Program-made: the position numbers and the translations under genes | The notes under the pieces: model-generated | What the model was told of the DNA's origin: nothing | The model's database searches: none | Seen by the model: only the letters and a program-made list of their open reading frames with translations | Source of the DNA: Flavobacterium gelidicaeli | GTDB lineage: Bacteria > Bacteroidota > Bacteroidia > Flavobacteriales > Flavobacteriaceae | Assembly: GCF_013294005.1 (NCBI RefSeq) | Contig: NZ_JABSNK010000007.1 | Coordinates: 156,110 to 220,109 of the forward strand | DNA: 64,000 bases | Reading direction: 5' to 3' | Part shown: in pieces, positions 25,575-34,143 of the stretch | Layout: each line of letters opens with the position of its first letter | Numbering within the stretch: position 1 is the first letter of the stretch

Positions 25575-25818
25575 GATGAATTATTTGTAGCAAAAGTAAA
25601 AAGAAAAACAATGATTTGCTGTTTTTATTTTTCCAATTCATCAAGATATTATTATTACAAAATGGCTTTCTGATGCAATGCCAATTTAAAGTGGCTTCTT
25701 GTTGAAGTATTTACGCTGTTTTTAAAAAAGAGTTTAGGCTGTTTTTTTAATTAATGTGTAATTTAAAAGGCATTTTTTAAAGAATTCTTTTTTAGTTTGC
25801 TAAAATGGCGTTTTTTTT
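25575..25818. other. Intergenic region between gldA and the aromatic operon promoter
   Basis: I see no ORF, RNA gene or strong hairpin here. The stretch is AT-rich and probably holds the gldA promoter on the minus strand. Confidence 0.4.
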
Positions 25819-25848
25819 TTGGCGCACTAAAAATTAGTTATACATTCG
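25819..25848 (+). promoter_or_regulatory. Promoter of the aromatic amino acid operon
   Basis: TTG (25819-25821), a 19-bp spacer, and TACATTCG (25841-25848) match the Bacteroidetes promoter TTG-N(17-23)-TAnnTTTG with one mismatch. It lies 22 bp upstream of the leader peptide start codon. Confidence 0.65.
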
Positions 25849-25870
25849 CAAAGTAATCAATACAGGAATC

Positions 25871-25951
25871 ATGTTAAACAACCGATTTTATTTTAGCAAT
25901 ACTTATTATTTCTTCTGGAAAGAGGATAGGGATTGTCGTATGGTTATTTAA
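25871..25951 (+). CDS. Aromatic amino acid leader peptide (26 aa)
   Basis: ATG 25871 to TAA 25949 encodes a 26-residue peptide, MLNNRFYFSNTYYFFW followed by KEDRDCRMVI. Within codons 6-16 there are four Phe, three Tyr and one Trp, far above chance. Codons 20-22 contain GGGATTGT (25929-25936), which pairs perfectly with ACAATCCC (25981-25988), the 5' arm of the terminator before pheA. This is the classical geometry of ribosome-mediated attenuation: stalling at aromatic codons frees GGGATTGT to block the terminator. The downstream genes make phenylalanine and tyrosine, so function and codon content agree. Confidence 0.88.
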   Translation: MLNNRFYFSNTYYFFWKEDRDCRMVI

Positions 25952-25982
25952 TTAGAAAATTAAATTATAATTATAAATATAC

Positions 25983-26011
25983 AATCCCGATGCGAATCGG
26001 GATTTTTTTTT
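25983..26011 (+). terminator. Attenuator terminator before pheA
   Basis: A 9-bp perfect stem AATCCCGAT / ATCGGGATT with a GCGA loop is followed by a run of nine T. It ends 7 bp before the pheA start codon, so a read-through decision here controls the whole operon. Its 5' arm can pair instead with 25929-25936. Confidence 0.93.
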
Positions 26012-26018
26012 GGAATAA

Positions 26019-26852
26019 ATGGAAATAAAAATCGCAATACAAGGGATTAAAGGTTCTTTTCACCATCAAGTGGCGCAAGAATATTTTGGAGAAGATGTTC
26101 AGGTTGATGAGTGTTTGTCTTTTGACGAGCTGGTAGACAGTTTGTTATCTGGAAAAACAGATCAAGCGGTAATGGCAATTGAAAATTCGATTGCGGGACC
26201 TATTATTCCAAATTACGCACTTATTGATAAGAATAATTTACACATTATAGGAGAGCATTATTTGCGAATTCATCAAAATTTAATGGCTTTAGGTGGTCAA
26301 AAAATTGAAGATATTACTGAGGTACACTCACATCCAATGGCTTTGTTGCAATGTATGGATTTCTTAAAAAAGTATCCAAATATTAAACGAGTAGAAGATA
26401 AGGATACTGCAGAAACGGCACGTAGAATCCAGCAGAATAATATAAAAGGGATAGCGGCAATTGCAAGTAAAACGGCTGCTAAAATGTATGATTTAGAAAT
26501 TTTGGCACCAGAGATTCAAACGATAAATGATAACATGACTCGTTTTGTAATTCTTAAAAAAGATAATTCATTTGTGCCGCAAGAAGCAATTAATAGGGCT
26601 TCTTTAAAATTTGAATTAGATCATAAACGGGGTAGTCTAGCGGCAGTTTTAAATGTATTGAGTGATTGTAAAATGAATTTAACCAAAATACAATCATTGC
26701 CAAAAATTGAAACGCCTTGGAAATATTCTTTTTTTGTGGATGTCACTTTTGAGAAATACAGTGATTATGCTAAAACAAAGTCGTTATTAGAAATTATGGC
26801 AGAATATTTCAAAGTATTGGGAGAGTATAAAAACACAAAACCCTTATCATAA
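26019..26852 (+). CDS. pheA: Prephenate dehydratase
   Basis: This 277-residue enzyme turns prephenate into phenylpyruvate, the committed step to phenylalanine. The N-terminal PDT domain shows IAIQGIKGSFHHQVAQEYF, AVMAIENSIAGPI and the catalytic-region Thr in NDNMTRFVIL. A C-terminal ACT domain (from about residue 195, FELDHKRGSLAAVLNVL) includes SLPKIETPWKY, the phenylalanine-binding motif equivalent. So it is probably feedback-inhibited by Phe as well as controlled by the upstream attenuator. No chorismate mutase domain is fused; that activity is on the DAHP synthase at 29116. Confidence 0.95.
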   Translation: MEIKIAIQGIKGSFHHQVAQEYFGEDVQVDECLSFDELVDSLLSGKTDQAVMAIENSIAGPIIPNYALIDKNNLHIIGEHYLRIHQNLMALGGQKIEDITEVHSHPMALLQCMDFLKKYPNIKRVEDKDTAETARRIQQNNIKGIAAIASKTAAKMYDLEILAPEIQTINDNMTRFVILKKDNSFVPQEAINRASLKFELDHKRGSLAAVLNVLSDCKMNLTKIQSLPKIETPWKYSFFVDVTFEKYSDYAKTKSLLEIMAEYFKVLGEYKNTKPLS

Positions 26853-26889
26853 CCAACAAAGATTTAGCAGCAAAGTAATAAAACAGACC

Positions 26890-28035
26890 ATGATTAAATT
26901 AGCAAAACGTTTAGATATTATAGAAGAGTACTACTTCTCCTCTAAGTTAAGAGAAGTGAGGCAGTTAGCTTCTGAAGGGAAACCAATTATCAATATGGGA
27001 ATTGGTAGTCCTGATATGAGTCCGTCACCAGAAGTGATTGCGGCAATACAGTCAGCAGTTACTGATGAAAATGCACATCAATATCAAAGCTATCAAGGGC
27101 TTCCTGAATTACGTCAGGGCATGGCTGATTTTTACAAAAATAATTATGGTGCGGTTATTAATCCATTGACCGAAATACTGCCTTTGATGGGTTCAAAAGA
27201 GGGAATTATGCATATTTCATTGGCGTTCTTAAATGAAGGTGATCATGTTTTAATTCCGAATCCTGGATATCCAACCTATACTTCAGTGACAAATTTAGTG
27301 GGAGCTGTGCCTGTTTATTATGATTTGAAAGAGGAAACGAATTGGGAGCCCGATTTTGAAGCGCTAGAAAAATTAGATTTATCGAAAGTAAAAATCATGT
27401 GGATAGGCTATCCTCACATGCCTACGGGATCAAGAGGAAGTATTGCTTTGTTTGAAAAGTTAGTGGCTTTCGCCAAAAAACATGAGATATTGTTAATTAA
27501 TGACAATCCGTATAGTTTTGTTTTGAATGATAAACCAATGAGTTTGTTGCAAGTTGCAGGTGCAAAGGATGTTGCATTAGAACTAAATTCTTTGAGTAAG
27601 ACATTCAACATGGCAGGATGGCGAGTAGGAATGGTTTTAGGAAATGCGGAAGCTATTGATGCAATTTTGAAAGTGAAAAGCAATATGGATAGCGGTATGT
27701 TCTACGGAATTCAAAAAGGAGCAATTGCAGCGTTAAATTGTGGAAAATCTTGGTTTGAAGAACAAAATGCAATTTATAAAAGAAGAAGAGTGCTAACAGA
27801 GCAGTTGGCTGAAAAGCTGAATTGTAAAGTATATAAAGAGGGCGTTGGATTATTTGTATGGGCTAAATTACCAGATGGAGTTGCTTCTGCAGAAGCATTT
27901 ATCGATGCTATTCTATATGAGAAGCATTTATTTATTACACCGGGAACTATTTTTGGTAGTAATGGAGAAGGGTATATTCGGTTTTCATTGTGCGTAGATG
28001 AAACGAAAGTGCAAGAAGCGATAGATAGATTTTAG
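26890..28035 (+). CDS. Class I PLP aminotransferase of the aromatic operon
   Basis: This 381-residue fold-type I aminotransferase has MGIGSPDMSPSPEV, NPGYPTYTS, MWIGYPHMPTG and the PLP lysine in NSLSKTFNMAGWRVGM near residue 237. Proteins of this type are often labelled aspartate or LL-diaminopimelate aminotransferase. Its place between pheA and tyrA suggests it converts phenylpyruvate and hydroxyphenylpyruvate to Phe and Tyr, or prephenate to arogenate. The usual Asn before Pro in class I enzymes appears here as YPHMP, a small deviation common in this subgroup. Substrate is inferred from context. Confidence 0.88.
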   Translation: MIKLAKRLDIIEEYYFSSKLREVRQLASEGKPIINMGIGSPDMSPSPEVIAAIQSAVTDENAHQYQSYQGLPELRQGMADFYKNNYGAVINPLTEILPLMGSKEGIMHISLAFLNEGDHVLIPNPGYPTYTSVTNLVGAVPVYYDLKEETNWEPDFEALEKLDLSKVKIMWIGYPHMPTGSRGSIALFEKLVAFAKKHEILLINDNPYSFVLNDKPMSLLQVAGAKDVALELNSLSKTFNMAGWRVGMVLGNAEAIDAILKVKSNMDSGMFYGIQKGAIAALNCGKSWFEEQNAIYKRRRVLTEQLAEKLNCKVYKEGVGLFVWAKLPDGVASAEAFIDAILYEKHLFITPGTIFGSNGEGYIRFSLCVDETKVQEAIDRF

Positions 28036-28096
28036 TACTCTAATAATAGGTAGTAATGTAATTGTAGGTATAACTAAAATTTATTGAGAAAGGGAA

Positions 28097-28175
28097 TACC
28101 TAGCCCTGATAGAAGCGGCATCCTTTTTCTGGCTTTTTTGCCAGAAAAAGATACAGCGGATAGCAGGATTAGCTA
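28097..28175 (+). repeat. Structured dispersed repeat, copy C
   Basis: CCTAGCCCTGATAGAAGCGG, then a perfect hairpin CTTTTTCTGGC / GCCAGAAAAAG, then ATACAGCGGATAGCAGGATT with AGCTA. The ends TAGC/GCTA and CTG/CAG pair, enclosing an internal loop with near-mirror motifs GATAGAAGCGG and AGCGGATAGC. It lies within the aromatic operon between the aminotransferase and tyrA. Confidence 0.8.
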
Positions 28176-28190
28176 CAAATAAAATATAAA

Positions 28191-29048
28191 ATGAACGTAT
28201 ATATAATTGGAATAGGATTGATAGGTGGTTCTATGGCGCTGGATATTAAAGCGGTGCATCCTGAGGCGGCTATTTACGGAATAGATACCAATAAAAGGCA
28301 TGTTGACGAGGCGATTGCACTAGGTGTTATAGCGGCTGAAGGGAAAATGGAGGCTATTGCAACAGCAGATTTTGTAATTGTTTCAGTACCGGTAGATGTT
28401 GCATTAGTGGTTTTACCGCAAGTTTTAGATAGCATAGGAGAAAATACGATTGTTTTTGAAGTGGGTTCGACTAAGAGCCCAATTTGTGAAGCGATTGCAA
28501 AACATCCAAAAAGGAGGAATTTTATTGCGACGCATCCCATTGCTGGGACAGAATTTTCAGGACCATCAGCTGCGATTAGAGGATTGTATGAAGGGAAAAC
28601 AAATATCATTTGTGAAGTAGAGCGTACGGCGTTTAAGTTGCAAGAGAAAGCATTGGATTTATTTAAGGCTATAGGAATGAGAATTCGTTATATGGATCCA
28701 AAATCGCATGATAAACATATTGCTTATGTGTCGCATTTATCACACATTAGCTCATTTATGCTTGGGAAAACGGTGATTAATAAAGAAAAACACGAGCAAG
28801 ATATATTTGATATGGCAGGTTCAGGTTTTGAAAGTACAGTACGATTAGCTAAAAGTTCTCCAGCAATGTGGACACCAATTTTTAGACAAAATAAAGAGCA
28901 AGTTGTAGAGACGTTAGAAGAATATATTTCTAATTTAACGCAGTTCAAAGACTTGTTGATAAATGATGATTACGACGCTATTTTTGAAGAGATGGAAAGC
29001 GTAAATAGAATAAAAGAAATTTTGAACGGGATGAATAGTAAAAGGTAA
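28191..29048 (+). CDS. tyrA: Prephenate dehydrogenase
   Basis: This 285-residue NAD-dependent enzyme oxidatively decarboxylates prephenate to 4-hydroxyphenylpyruvate for tyrosine. It has the dinucleotide loop IIGIGLIGGSMALDIK, the substrate motif FIATHPIAGTEFSGP and YVSHLSHISSFML with the catalytic His region. There is no C-terminal ACT domain, so tyrosine feedback at this enzyme is not obvious. It is the third gene of the attenuator-led operon; copy C of a structured repeat lies in the gap upstream. Confidence 0.94.
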   Translation: MNVYIIGIGLIGGSMALDIKAVHPEAAIYGIDTNKRHVDEAIALGVIAAEGKMEAIATADFVIVSVPVDVALVVLPQVLDSIGENTIVFEVGSTKSPICEAIAKHPKRRNFIATHPIAGTEFSGPSAAIRGLYEGKTNIICEVERTAFKLQEKALDLFKAIGMRIRYMDPKSHDKHIAYVSHLSHISSFMLGKTVINKEKHEQDIFDMAGSGFESTVRLAKSSPAMWTPIFRQNKEQVVETLEEYISNLTQFKDLLINDDYDAIFEEMESVNRIKEILNGMNSKR

Positions 29049-29115
29049 GTCTGTTTAAACAGAATAATAGAGAACAACACATAAAAAAATAATAAAAATA
29101 ATAAAATTAGAAAAG

Positions 29116-30198
29116 ATGGAAAACAAGAAAGAAATGAGAAATTGGTTGAATGAATTTAATTTAACTCACCCATTTGTGATCGCGGGACCTTGTAGTGCTG
29201 AAACAGAAGAACAAGTATTGAAAATTGCACATGAATTGAAAGATTCGGACGTTAGTGTATTTAGAGCAGGTATATGGAAACCAAGAACTCGTCCAGGAGG
29301 TTTTGAAGGTGTTGGAGAAATAGGATTAAAGTGGTTGCAAAAAGCTAAGGCTGAAACTGGTTTGTTGATGGGGACAGAAGTTGCGACTGCTGCACATTGT
29401 AAATTAGCTTTAGAACATGATATTGATGTTTTATGGGTTGGAGCTCGTACTACAGCAAATCCATTTGCAGTGCAAGAAATTGCTGATTCATTGAAAGGAA
29501 CTGATAAAATCGTTTTAATTAAAAACCCAGTAAATCCAGATATGGCTTTATGGTTAGGTGGAGTAGAGCGTTTGTATAATGCAGGAATTAAAAACTTAGG
29601 AGTTATTCATAGAGGTTTTTCTACTTACGAAAAAACAAAATACAGAAATATTCCAGAATGGCAAATTGCTATTGAATTGCAAAATAAATTTCCTGATTTA
29701 CCTTTAATCATTGACCCATCTCATATTACAGGAAATCGTGAAATGATTCTTGAGGTAACACAAGAAGCATTAGATTTGAATTATGATGGTATGATCATTG
29801 AAACGCATACTGATCCAGATAATGCATGGAGTGATGCTGCGCAACAAGTAACGCCAGATACTTTAAAACAAATTTTCAAAGATTTAAGAGTTAGAAAAGT
29901 AAACGATGCTTCGGATGAATTTACTAATAAAATGACAAAATTAAGAGCTAATATTGATGTTCTAGATGCTAACTTATTAGAGTTATTAGGAAAAAGAATG
30001 AAAATCGCTGACGAAATAGGTCAGGTGAAAAAAGAAGCGAATGTTGCTGTGTTGCAAAATAAGCGTTGGAATGAAATTTTAGGAAAAATGATTCTTGAAG
30101 GAGAGAAAAAAGGACTTTCGGAAGAATTTGTTCTTAGAATGTTTAAAGCAATTCACCAAGAGAGTATTGGTCATCAGGACAAAGTGCTTAACGCATAA
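29116..30198 (+). CDS. 3-deoxy-7-phosphoheptulonate synthase fused to chorismate mutase
   Basis: This 360-residue bifunctional enzyme has an N-terminal type Ibeta DAHP synthase (residues about 1-260; FVIAGPCSAETEEQVL, RAGIWKPRTRPGGFEG, LIIDPSHITGNREM). A C-terminal AroQ chorismate mutase follows (about 265-360; IDVLDANLLELLGKRMKIAD, with Arg and Lys residues of the active site). DAHP synthase starts the shikimate pathway and the mutase makes prephenate, the substrate of the two enzymes encoded just upstream. The mutase may also act as the feedback sensor, as in related fusions. Last gene of the operon; a terminator follows. Confidence 0.95.
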   Translation: MENKKEMRNWLNEFNLTHPFVIAGPCSAETEEQVLKIAHELKDSDVSVFRAGIWKPRTRPGGFEGVGEIGLKWLQKAKAETGLLMGTEVATAAHCKLALEHDIDVLWVGARTTANPFAVQEIADSLKGTDKIVLIKNPVNPDMALWLGGVERLYNAGIKNLGVIHRGFSTYEKTKYRNIPEWQIAIELQNKFPDLPLIIDPSHITGNREMILEVTQEALDLNYDGMIIETHTDPDNAWSDAAQQVTPDTLKQIFKDLRVRKVNDASDEFTNKMTKLRANIDVLDANLLELLGKRMKIADEIGQVKKEANVAVLQNKRWNEILGKMILEGEKKGLSEEFVLRMFKAIHQESIGHQDKVLNA

Positions 30199-30221
30199 TT
30201 ACAGTCTGTATTTTATAAAAT

Positions 30222-30264
30222 AAAACTCCACAACTTGTTTTTAAGCTGTGGAGTTTTTTTATGT
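30222..30264 (+). terminator. Terminator of the aromatic operon
   Basis: AAACTCCACA pairs with TGTGGAGTTT (with an inner AAG/CTT extension across one mismatch), followed by seven T. It lies about 25 bp after the DAHP synthase stop codon. Confidence 0.88.
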
Positions 30265-30327
30265 AATTGGGGTTTAAAAACTTTAAACTTTATTTAGAGA
30301 CTACAGAACAAACTTGAAACAAAATTT

Positions 30328-30335
30328 TATCTTTG
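30328..30335 (+). promoter_or_regulatory. -7 box TATCTTTG immediately before rsgA
   Basis: A perfect TAnnTTTG box ends only 4 bp before the rsgA ATG at 30340. Transcription would start at or next to the start codon, predicting a leaderless or nearly leaderless mRNA. No good -33 TTG is seen at the usual distance. Confidence 0.45.
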
Positions 30336-30339
30336 CAAC

Positions 30340-31320
30340 ATGACAGGAATCGTTTATAAATCTACAGGAAGTTGGTACACCGTAAAATCAGATCAAGGAG
30401 ATTTTATTGAGTGTAGGATGAAGGGGAAGTTTAGAATCAAAGGGATTAAGAGCACAAACCCTATTGCCGTAGGTGATGTGGTGGATTATGAATTAGAAGA
30501 AACTTCAGACACAGTAACTGGTACGATTCATCATATTCATGAAAGAAAGAATTATATTGTTCGTAAATCAGTAAATTTATCGCATCAGATGCATATTATT
30601 GCATCAAACATTGATCGCGTTTTTTTATTGATTACAGTAAATAATCCGCCAACTACTTTTAATTTTATTGATCGGTTTCTAATCACTGCTGAGGCATACG
30701 GAATAGAAACGGTTTTAGTCTTTAATAAAATTGACACTTTTGATGAAGCTACGCTTGATGAACAGTTGTATATGCAACATGTGTATCAAGAAATAGGTTA
30801 TAAGTGCCTTCGGGTCTCTTCTACTGAAATGAAGGGGATTGAAGCCTTGAAAGAAATGATGATAGGCAAAGTAAGTATGTTTTCAGGGCATTCAGGTGTT
30901 GGTAAATCAACATTGGTAAATGCTATGGAGCCATCTTTACATTTAAAAACAAAAACTATTTCAGACGCTAGTAAACAAGGACAACATACTACCACATTTG
31001 CTGAGATGTATGATTTGTCATTTGATGCTAGAATTATAGATACACCAGGAATTAAAGGTTTTGGAATGGTAGATATGGAGCCAGCAGAAATAGGGGGGTA
31101 CTTCCCTGAGTTCTTTAAATTGAAAGACCAATGTAAGTTCAACAATTGCTTGCATAAAGAAGAACCTAAATGTGCCGTTAAAGAAGCGTTGGATAGAGAT
31201 GAAATTGCTTGGTCACGTTACAACAGTTATTTAAAAATACTAGAAGGAGACGAAGAGCACTATCGTACGGATATTTACAATGAAGACAGAGCTGAAAGTG
31301 ATAAAACTAGAGGGTTATGA
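30340..31320 (+). CDS. rsgA: Ribosome small subunit-dependent GTPase A
   Basis: RsgA is a circularly permuted GTPase that matures the 30S ribosomal subunit. The 326-residue protein has an N-terminal OB-fold, then the permuted motif order: NKIDTFDE (G4), GHSGVGKSTLVN (G1), QGQHTTTFAE (G2), DTPGIKGFG (G3). The zinc site follows (CKFNNCLHKEEPKC). All are present. It overlaps dtd by four bases (ATGA), which links translation of the two. Confidence 0.96.
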   Translation: MTGIVYKSTGSWYTVKSDQGDFIECRMKGKFRIKGIKSTNPIAVGDVVDYELEETSDTVTGTIHHIHERKNYIVRKSVNLSHQMHIIASNIDRVFLLITVNNPPTTFNFIDRFLITAEAYGIETVLVFNKIDTFDEATLDEQLYMQHVYQEIGYKCLRVSSTEMKGIEALKEMMIGKVSMFSGHSGVGKSTLVNAMEPSLHLKTKTISDASKQGQHTTTFAEMYDLSFDARIIDTPGIKGFGMVDMEPAEIGGYFPEFFKLKDQCKFNNCLHKEEPKCAVKEALDRDEIAWSRYNSYLKILEGDEEHYRTDIYNEDRAESDKTRGL

Positions 31321-31769
31321 GAATTGTAATTCAGAGAGTAAGTACTGCTTCTGTAACAATTGAAGGCCAGGTGGTAGCCGACATTCAACAAGGCTTGCTA
31401 ATTCTGGTCGGAATTGAAACGGAAGACAATCAAAACGATATTGATTGGTTGGTAGGTAAAATCACTAAAATTCGCATTTTTGAAGACGAAAGTCAAGTGA
31501 TGAATCTATCCGTTCAAGATATTGATGGACAGGTTTTGGTTGTAAGTCAATTTACACTACATGCTGCAACCAAAAAAGGGAACCGCCCCTCGTATATAAA
31601 GGCCGCTAGGCCAGAAGTAGCAATACCACTTTACGAAGCATTTGTAGCAACACTTCAAAAGGAAGTCACTCAAGAAGTACAAACAGGGCAGTTTGGCGCC
31701 GATATGAAAGTAAGTTTGTTAAACGACGGTCCTGTTACGATACTCATAGATTCAAAAAATAGAGAATAA
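31317..31769 (+). CDS. dtd: D-aminoacyl-tRNA deacylase
   Basis: This 150-residue enzyme removes D-amino acids from tRNA. The family signatures are present: MRIVIQRVSTASVTIEGQVV at the start, VSQFTLHAATKKGNRPSY (active-site SQFTL) and the later FGADMKVSLLNDGPVTILID (the NxGPVT motif). Length is typical. It starts inside the rsgA stop codon, so the two form a translation-quality pair. Confidence 0.96.
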   Translation: MRIVIQRVSTASVTIEGQVVADIQQGLLILVGIETEDNQNDIDWLVGKITKIRIFEDESQVMNLSVQDIDGQVLVVSQFTLHAATKKGNRPSYIKAARPEVAIPLYEAFVATLQKEVTQEVQTGQFGADMKVSLLNDGPVTILIDSKNRE

Positions 31770-31862
31770 TTAATATTGTGTGACATTAACTAGGACACAC
31801 GGGAGAGCTCCGATTGTTATTGTAATTTGTCAGTACTGAAATAGGGATTTAGTTTCAATTTT

Positions 31863-32909
31863 TTATTCTGCATTATAATATTTATTAAACATTTTTACAA
31901 ATGGGGTCGCTTGTTTTGGTTGTTCAATTCTCGTGCAATAATTAATCATCCATTCTAAGAAGGTTTGCGATGGATAAAAATTAAAACCTGTTTGAGCGGA
32001 CAGTTTTTGAAAACTTTGTTCTACTAGTTCGGGTTTATTCACTGCTTCCTTTACTTTAATTAAATGATTTTCAAACAAAAACCGTAAACCATCATATTCT
32101 GCAGGAATAGATATGGTGCCATGATCTTCTTTTTCATAAAAATGAAATCCCCAACGAAGATTATTTGGTTTTTTAGTTTCTAATAAGTGCTTGAAGTTGT
32201 TAATTCCACGTTCCATATTTGTTGTTGCATCTTGGGCTATTACTTTATGTTGTGCCATTGCAATAAATACATTTCTTTTTTTAAAGTCGGTTGTTCCTAG
32301 TAGCGAGTCTGCTTGTTTATTTAAAAGTTCATCATCCCACCATAAACTAGGGTCTATGATGACATAAGCATTGAATAATTCGGTGTGATTTAAAAGGATA
32401 TTTATAGCTGTTAATCCCCCAAATGAATGTCCATTTAATACTTTATAACCCGAGGTTCTAAAATTAGAATCAATGTAAGGCTGTAATTCCTCTGCGATGA
32501 AATTTATAAAAAGATTATTGCCTCCAGTTTGCTGTATTTTTTTGTTGTTTTTTGTAAAAAAAGATTGTTCGCCTGCAAGCGATGGGGTCAGATCTCGCGT
32601 TCTGTTGGTATTACAAATAGCAACTACAATCATTTGTGGAATGTGGGCATAGGGAGCTTTTGATAGCTCAGATGAAATTCCCGTAAAGGAATGAAAATTT
32701 TGTTCACCATCTAATAGGTAAACGACGGGATATTTTGCCAATTGGTACTCTTTATTGTTGTAAGCATCAGGAAGGTAAATCAAAACTTTTCGATCTTCAT
32801 TTAGTATTTTTGAATGTAAAGTATGTGTAGTTCCAATGGTAATATTTTCTTGCGAAAATAAGGTCAGGGTATAAAATAAAAGTAAGGATAATGTGGATAG
32901 TTTTTTCAT
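31863..32909 (-). CDS. Secreted alpha/beta-hydrolase esterase (siderophore esterase type)
   Basis: This 348-residue protein (start MKKLSTLSLLLFYTLTLFSQ, a Sec signal peptide) belongs to the esterase D / Fes-IroE family. The substrate channel strand YPVVYLLDGEQNFHSFTG and the nucleophile motif LNGHSFGGLTAI are clear, and the catalytic His is likely in KEDHGTISIP. Family members hydrolyse acyl or enterobactin-type esters. Located directly after a PepSY protein and a TonB-dependent siderophore receptor, it probably releases iron from an ester siderophore in the periplasm. The ORF extends six codons upstream to overlap the next gene, but the signal peptide favours 32909. Confidence 0.85.
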   Translation of the reverse strand: MKKLSTLSLLLFYTLTLFSQENITIGTTHTLHSKILNEDRKVLIYLPDAYNNKEYQLAKYPVVYLLDGEQNFHSFTGISSELSKAPYAHIPQMIVVAICNTNRTRDLTPSLAGEQSFFTKNNKKIQQTGGNNLFINFIAEELQPYIDSNFRTSGYKVLNGHSFGGLTAINILLNHTELFNAYVIIDPSLWWDDELLNKQADSLLGTTDFKKRNVFIAMAQHKVIAQDATTNMERGINNFKHLLETKKPNNLRWGFHFYEKEDHGTISIPAEYDGLRFLFENHLIKVKEAVNKPELVEQSFQKLSAQTGFNFYPSQTFLEWMINYCTRIEQPKQATPFVKMFNKYYNAE

Positions 32910-32919
32910 CTGTAGTATT

Positions 32920-34083
32920 TTAGGCAATGGATTTCTTTTTATTTCTTCTTCCGTACCAAATTAAAAATCCGGTAACAGGCAAGCAACTGCAAACTATTCC
33001 AACTATAAATGTTAGTGTTTTTCCAAGCCAACCTACCCAAAAACCAATGTGTAAGTTCATATTCATGTTGTCTATAGCTAGTCCGTTCATTAGTTGCATT
33101 GGAATTTCTACTTCTTTTCCGGTGTAGCGATTAATGAGGTACGTTTTTCCGTTTTCAATTCCTTTTAATCCTATGTCTTTCGCTGCGACAGCAAATAAGG
33201 TAGTAATACTATCTTTTTTAGGAACTGATAGCTTTACTTGTTCCACGGACGCATTTTTTTCAAAAAGAGCAGTTACTACTGGTGTTAAGGGGGAGAACGT
33301 TTTTGTTGGATTATATTCAGGACTAAGTTTTCTTATTTTAGTAAAGGGTTTCGATGTCCTATCAAGTATTTTATGAGTAATGTTGTTCAATGGTTTGTTC
33401 ACCACGATTAAGCCTGTTACAGTAATCATTAGTGCAGGTAGTAGACTGTAAAAACCGGGTACGTTATGTAAGTCGTAATTTAAACGTTTGAAACTGGCAT
33501 TTGTCTTTATCGAGAAGCTTTGCTTCTTAGTTGTCTTATTCCATTTTTTAGGCCACCATAAAATAATACCTGTAAGTAATTCGATTAAAAATATCCAGAC
33601 TGCTATTTCTACAATCAATCCCCCTGCTTTACCAAACGGCATCTCTCCACTGTGAATATGAGCTACAATATAAAAAAAGTTATAGGCGCTTCCATTCGTG
33701 AGTGTTTTACCCGTGTAGGGATCCATCCACGTAAATTGTAAATTACGTTCCTTTGTATACGATCCCATTTTTACGGATCTTGTTGGGTCACGATACATAA
33801 TATAATAACTAGGTATTCTATCAGGGTTTTCTTTTTTGAATGCAGAAATCAGTTCTTCTGGCGTCAGCCGTGTATCTTTTATTTCATTTACATATAAAGA
33901 ATCGTAAGCTAAAGCATCAATTATAGGGTCACAGAAAACAAAAAGAGCTCCCGTTATTGACACTACGAAAACAATAATACCGGAACTAAGACCCAGCCAT
34001 AAATGCAACCAAGCATTAAATGTACTCCAGCGGCTTTTTCTATTAGGGCTTCTTTTTCCCTGTTTTAAGATTGAATTTTTCAT
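32920..34083 (-). CDS. PepSY-associated transmembrane protein (putative siderophore-iron reductase)
   Basis: This protein of about 387 residues has four strong membrane helices: WLHLWLGLSSGIIVFVVSITGALFVF, GLIVEIAVWIFLIELLTGIILWW, LLPALMITVTGLIVV and LTFIVGIVCSCLPVTGFLIWY. PepSY-like periplasmic loops lie between them. Conserved histidines (HLWLGL, YIVAHIHSGEMPFG, DLHNVPGFYSLLP) could bind heme, as in the PepSY_TM reductases found with siderophore receptors. Those proteins are thought to reduce ferric siderophores in the periplasm. The operon order receptor-PepSY-esterase supports this. An upstream in-frame ATG at 34107 is an alternative start. Confidence 0.85.
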   Translation of the reverse strand: MKNSILKQGKRSPNRKSRWSTFNAWLHLWLGLSSGIIVFVVSITGALFVFCDPIIDALAYDSLYVNEIKDTRLTPEELISAFKKENPDRIPSYYIMYRDPTRSVKMGSYTKERNLQFTWMDPYTGKTLTNGSAYNFFYIVAHIHSGEMPFGKAGGLIVEIAVWIFLIELLTGIILWWPKKWNKTTKKQSFSIKTNASFKRLNYDLHNVPGFYSLLPALMITVTGLIVVNKPLNNITHKILDRTSKPFTKIRKLSPEYNPTKTFSPLTPVVTALFEKNASVEQVKLSVPKKDSITTLFAVAAKDIGLKGIENGKTYLINRYTGKEVEIPMQLMNGLAIDNMNMNLHIGFWVGWLGKTLTFIVGIVCSCLPVTGFLIWYGRRNKKKSIA

Positions 34084-34143
34084 AAATAAGTTAAAAAACC
34101 AAACCAATCGCTTTTTGAGCGACTGATTTGGCCAAAAAAAAAA

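Noticed and set aside
31770..31862. Terminator between dtd and the esterase gene
   Set aside because: Only a weak GTGTG/CACAC hairpin without a T run was seen.
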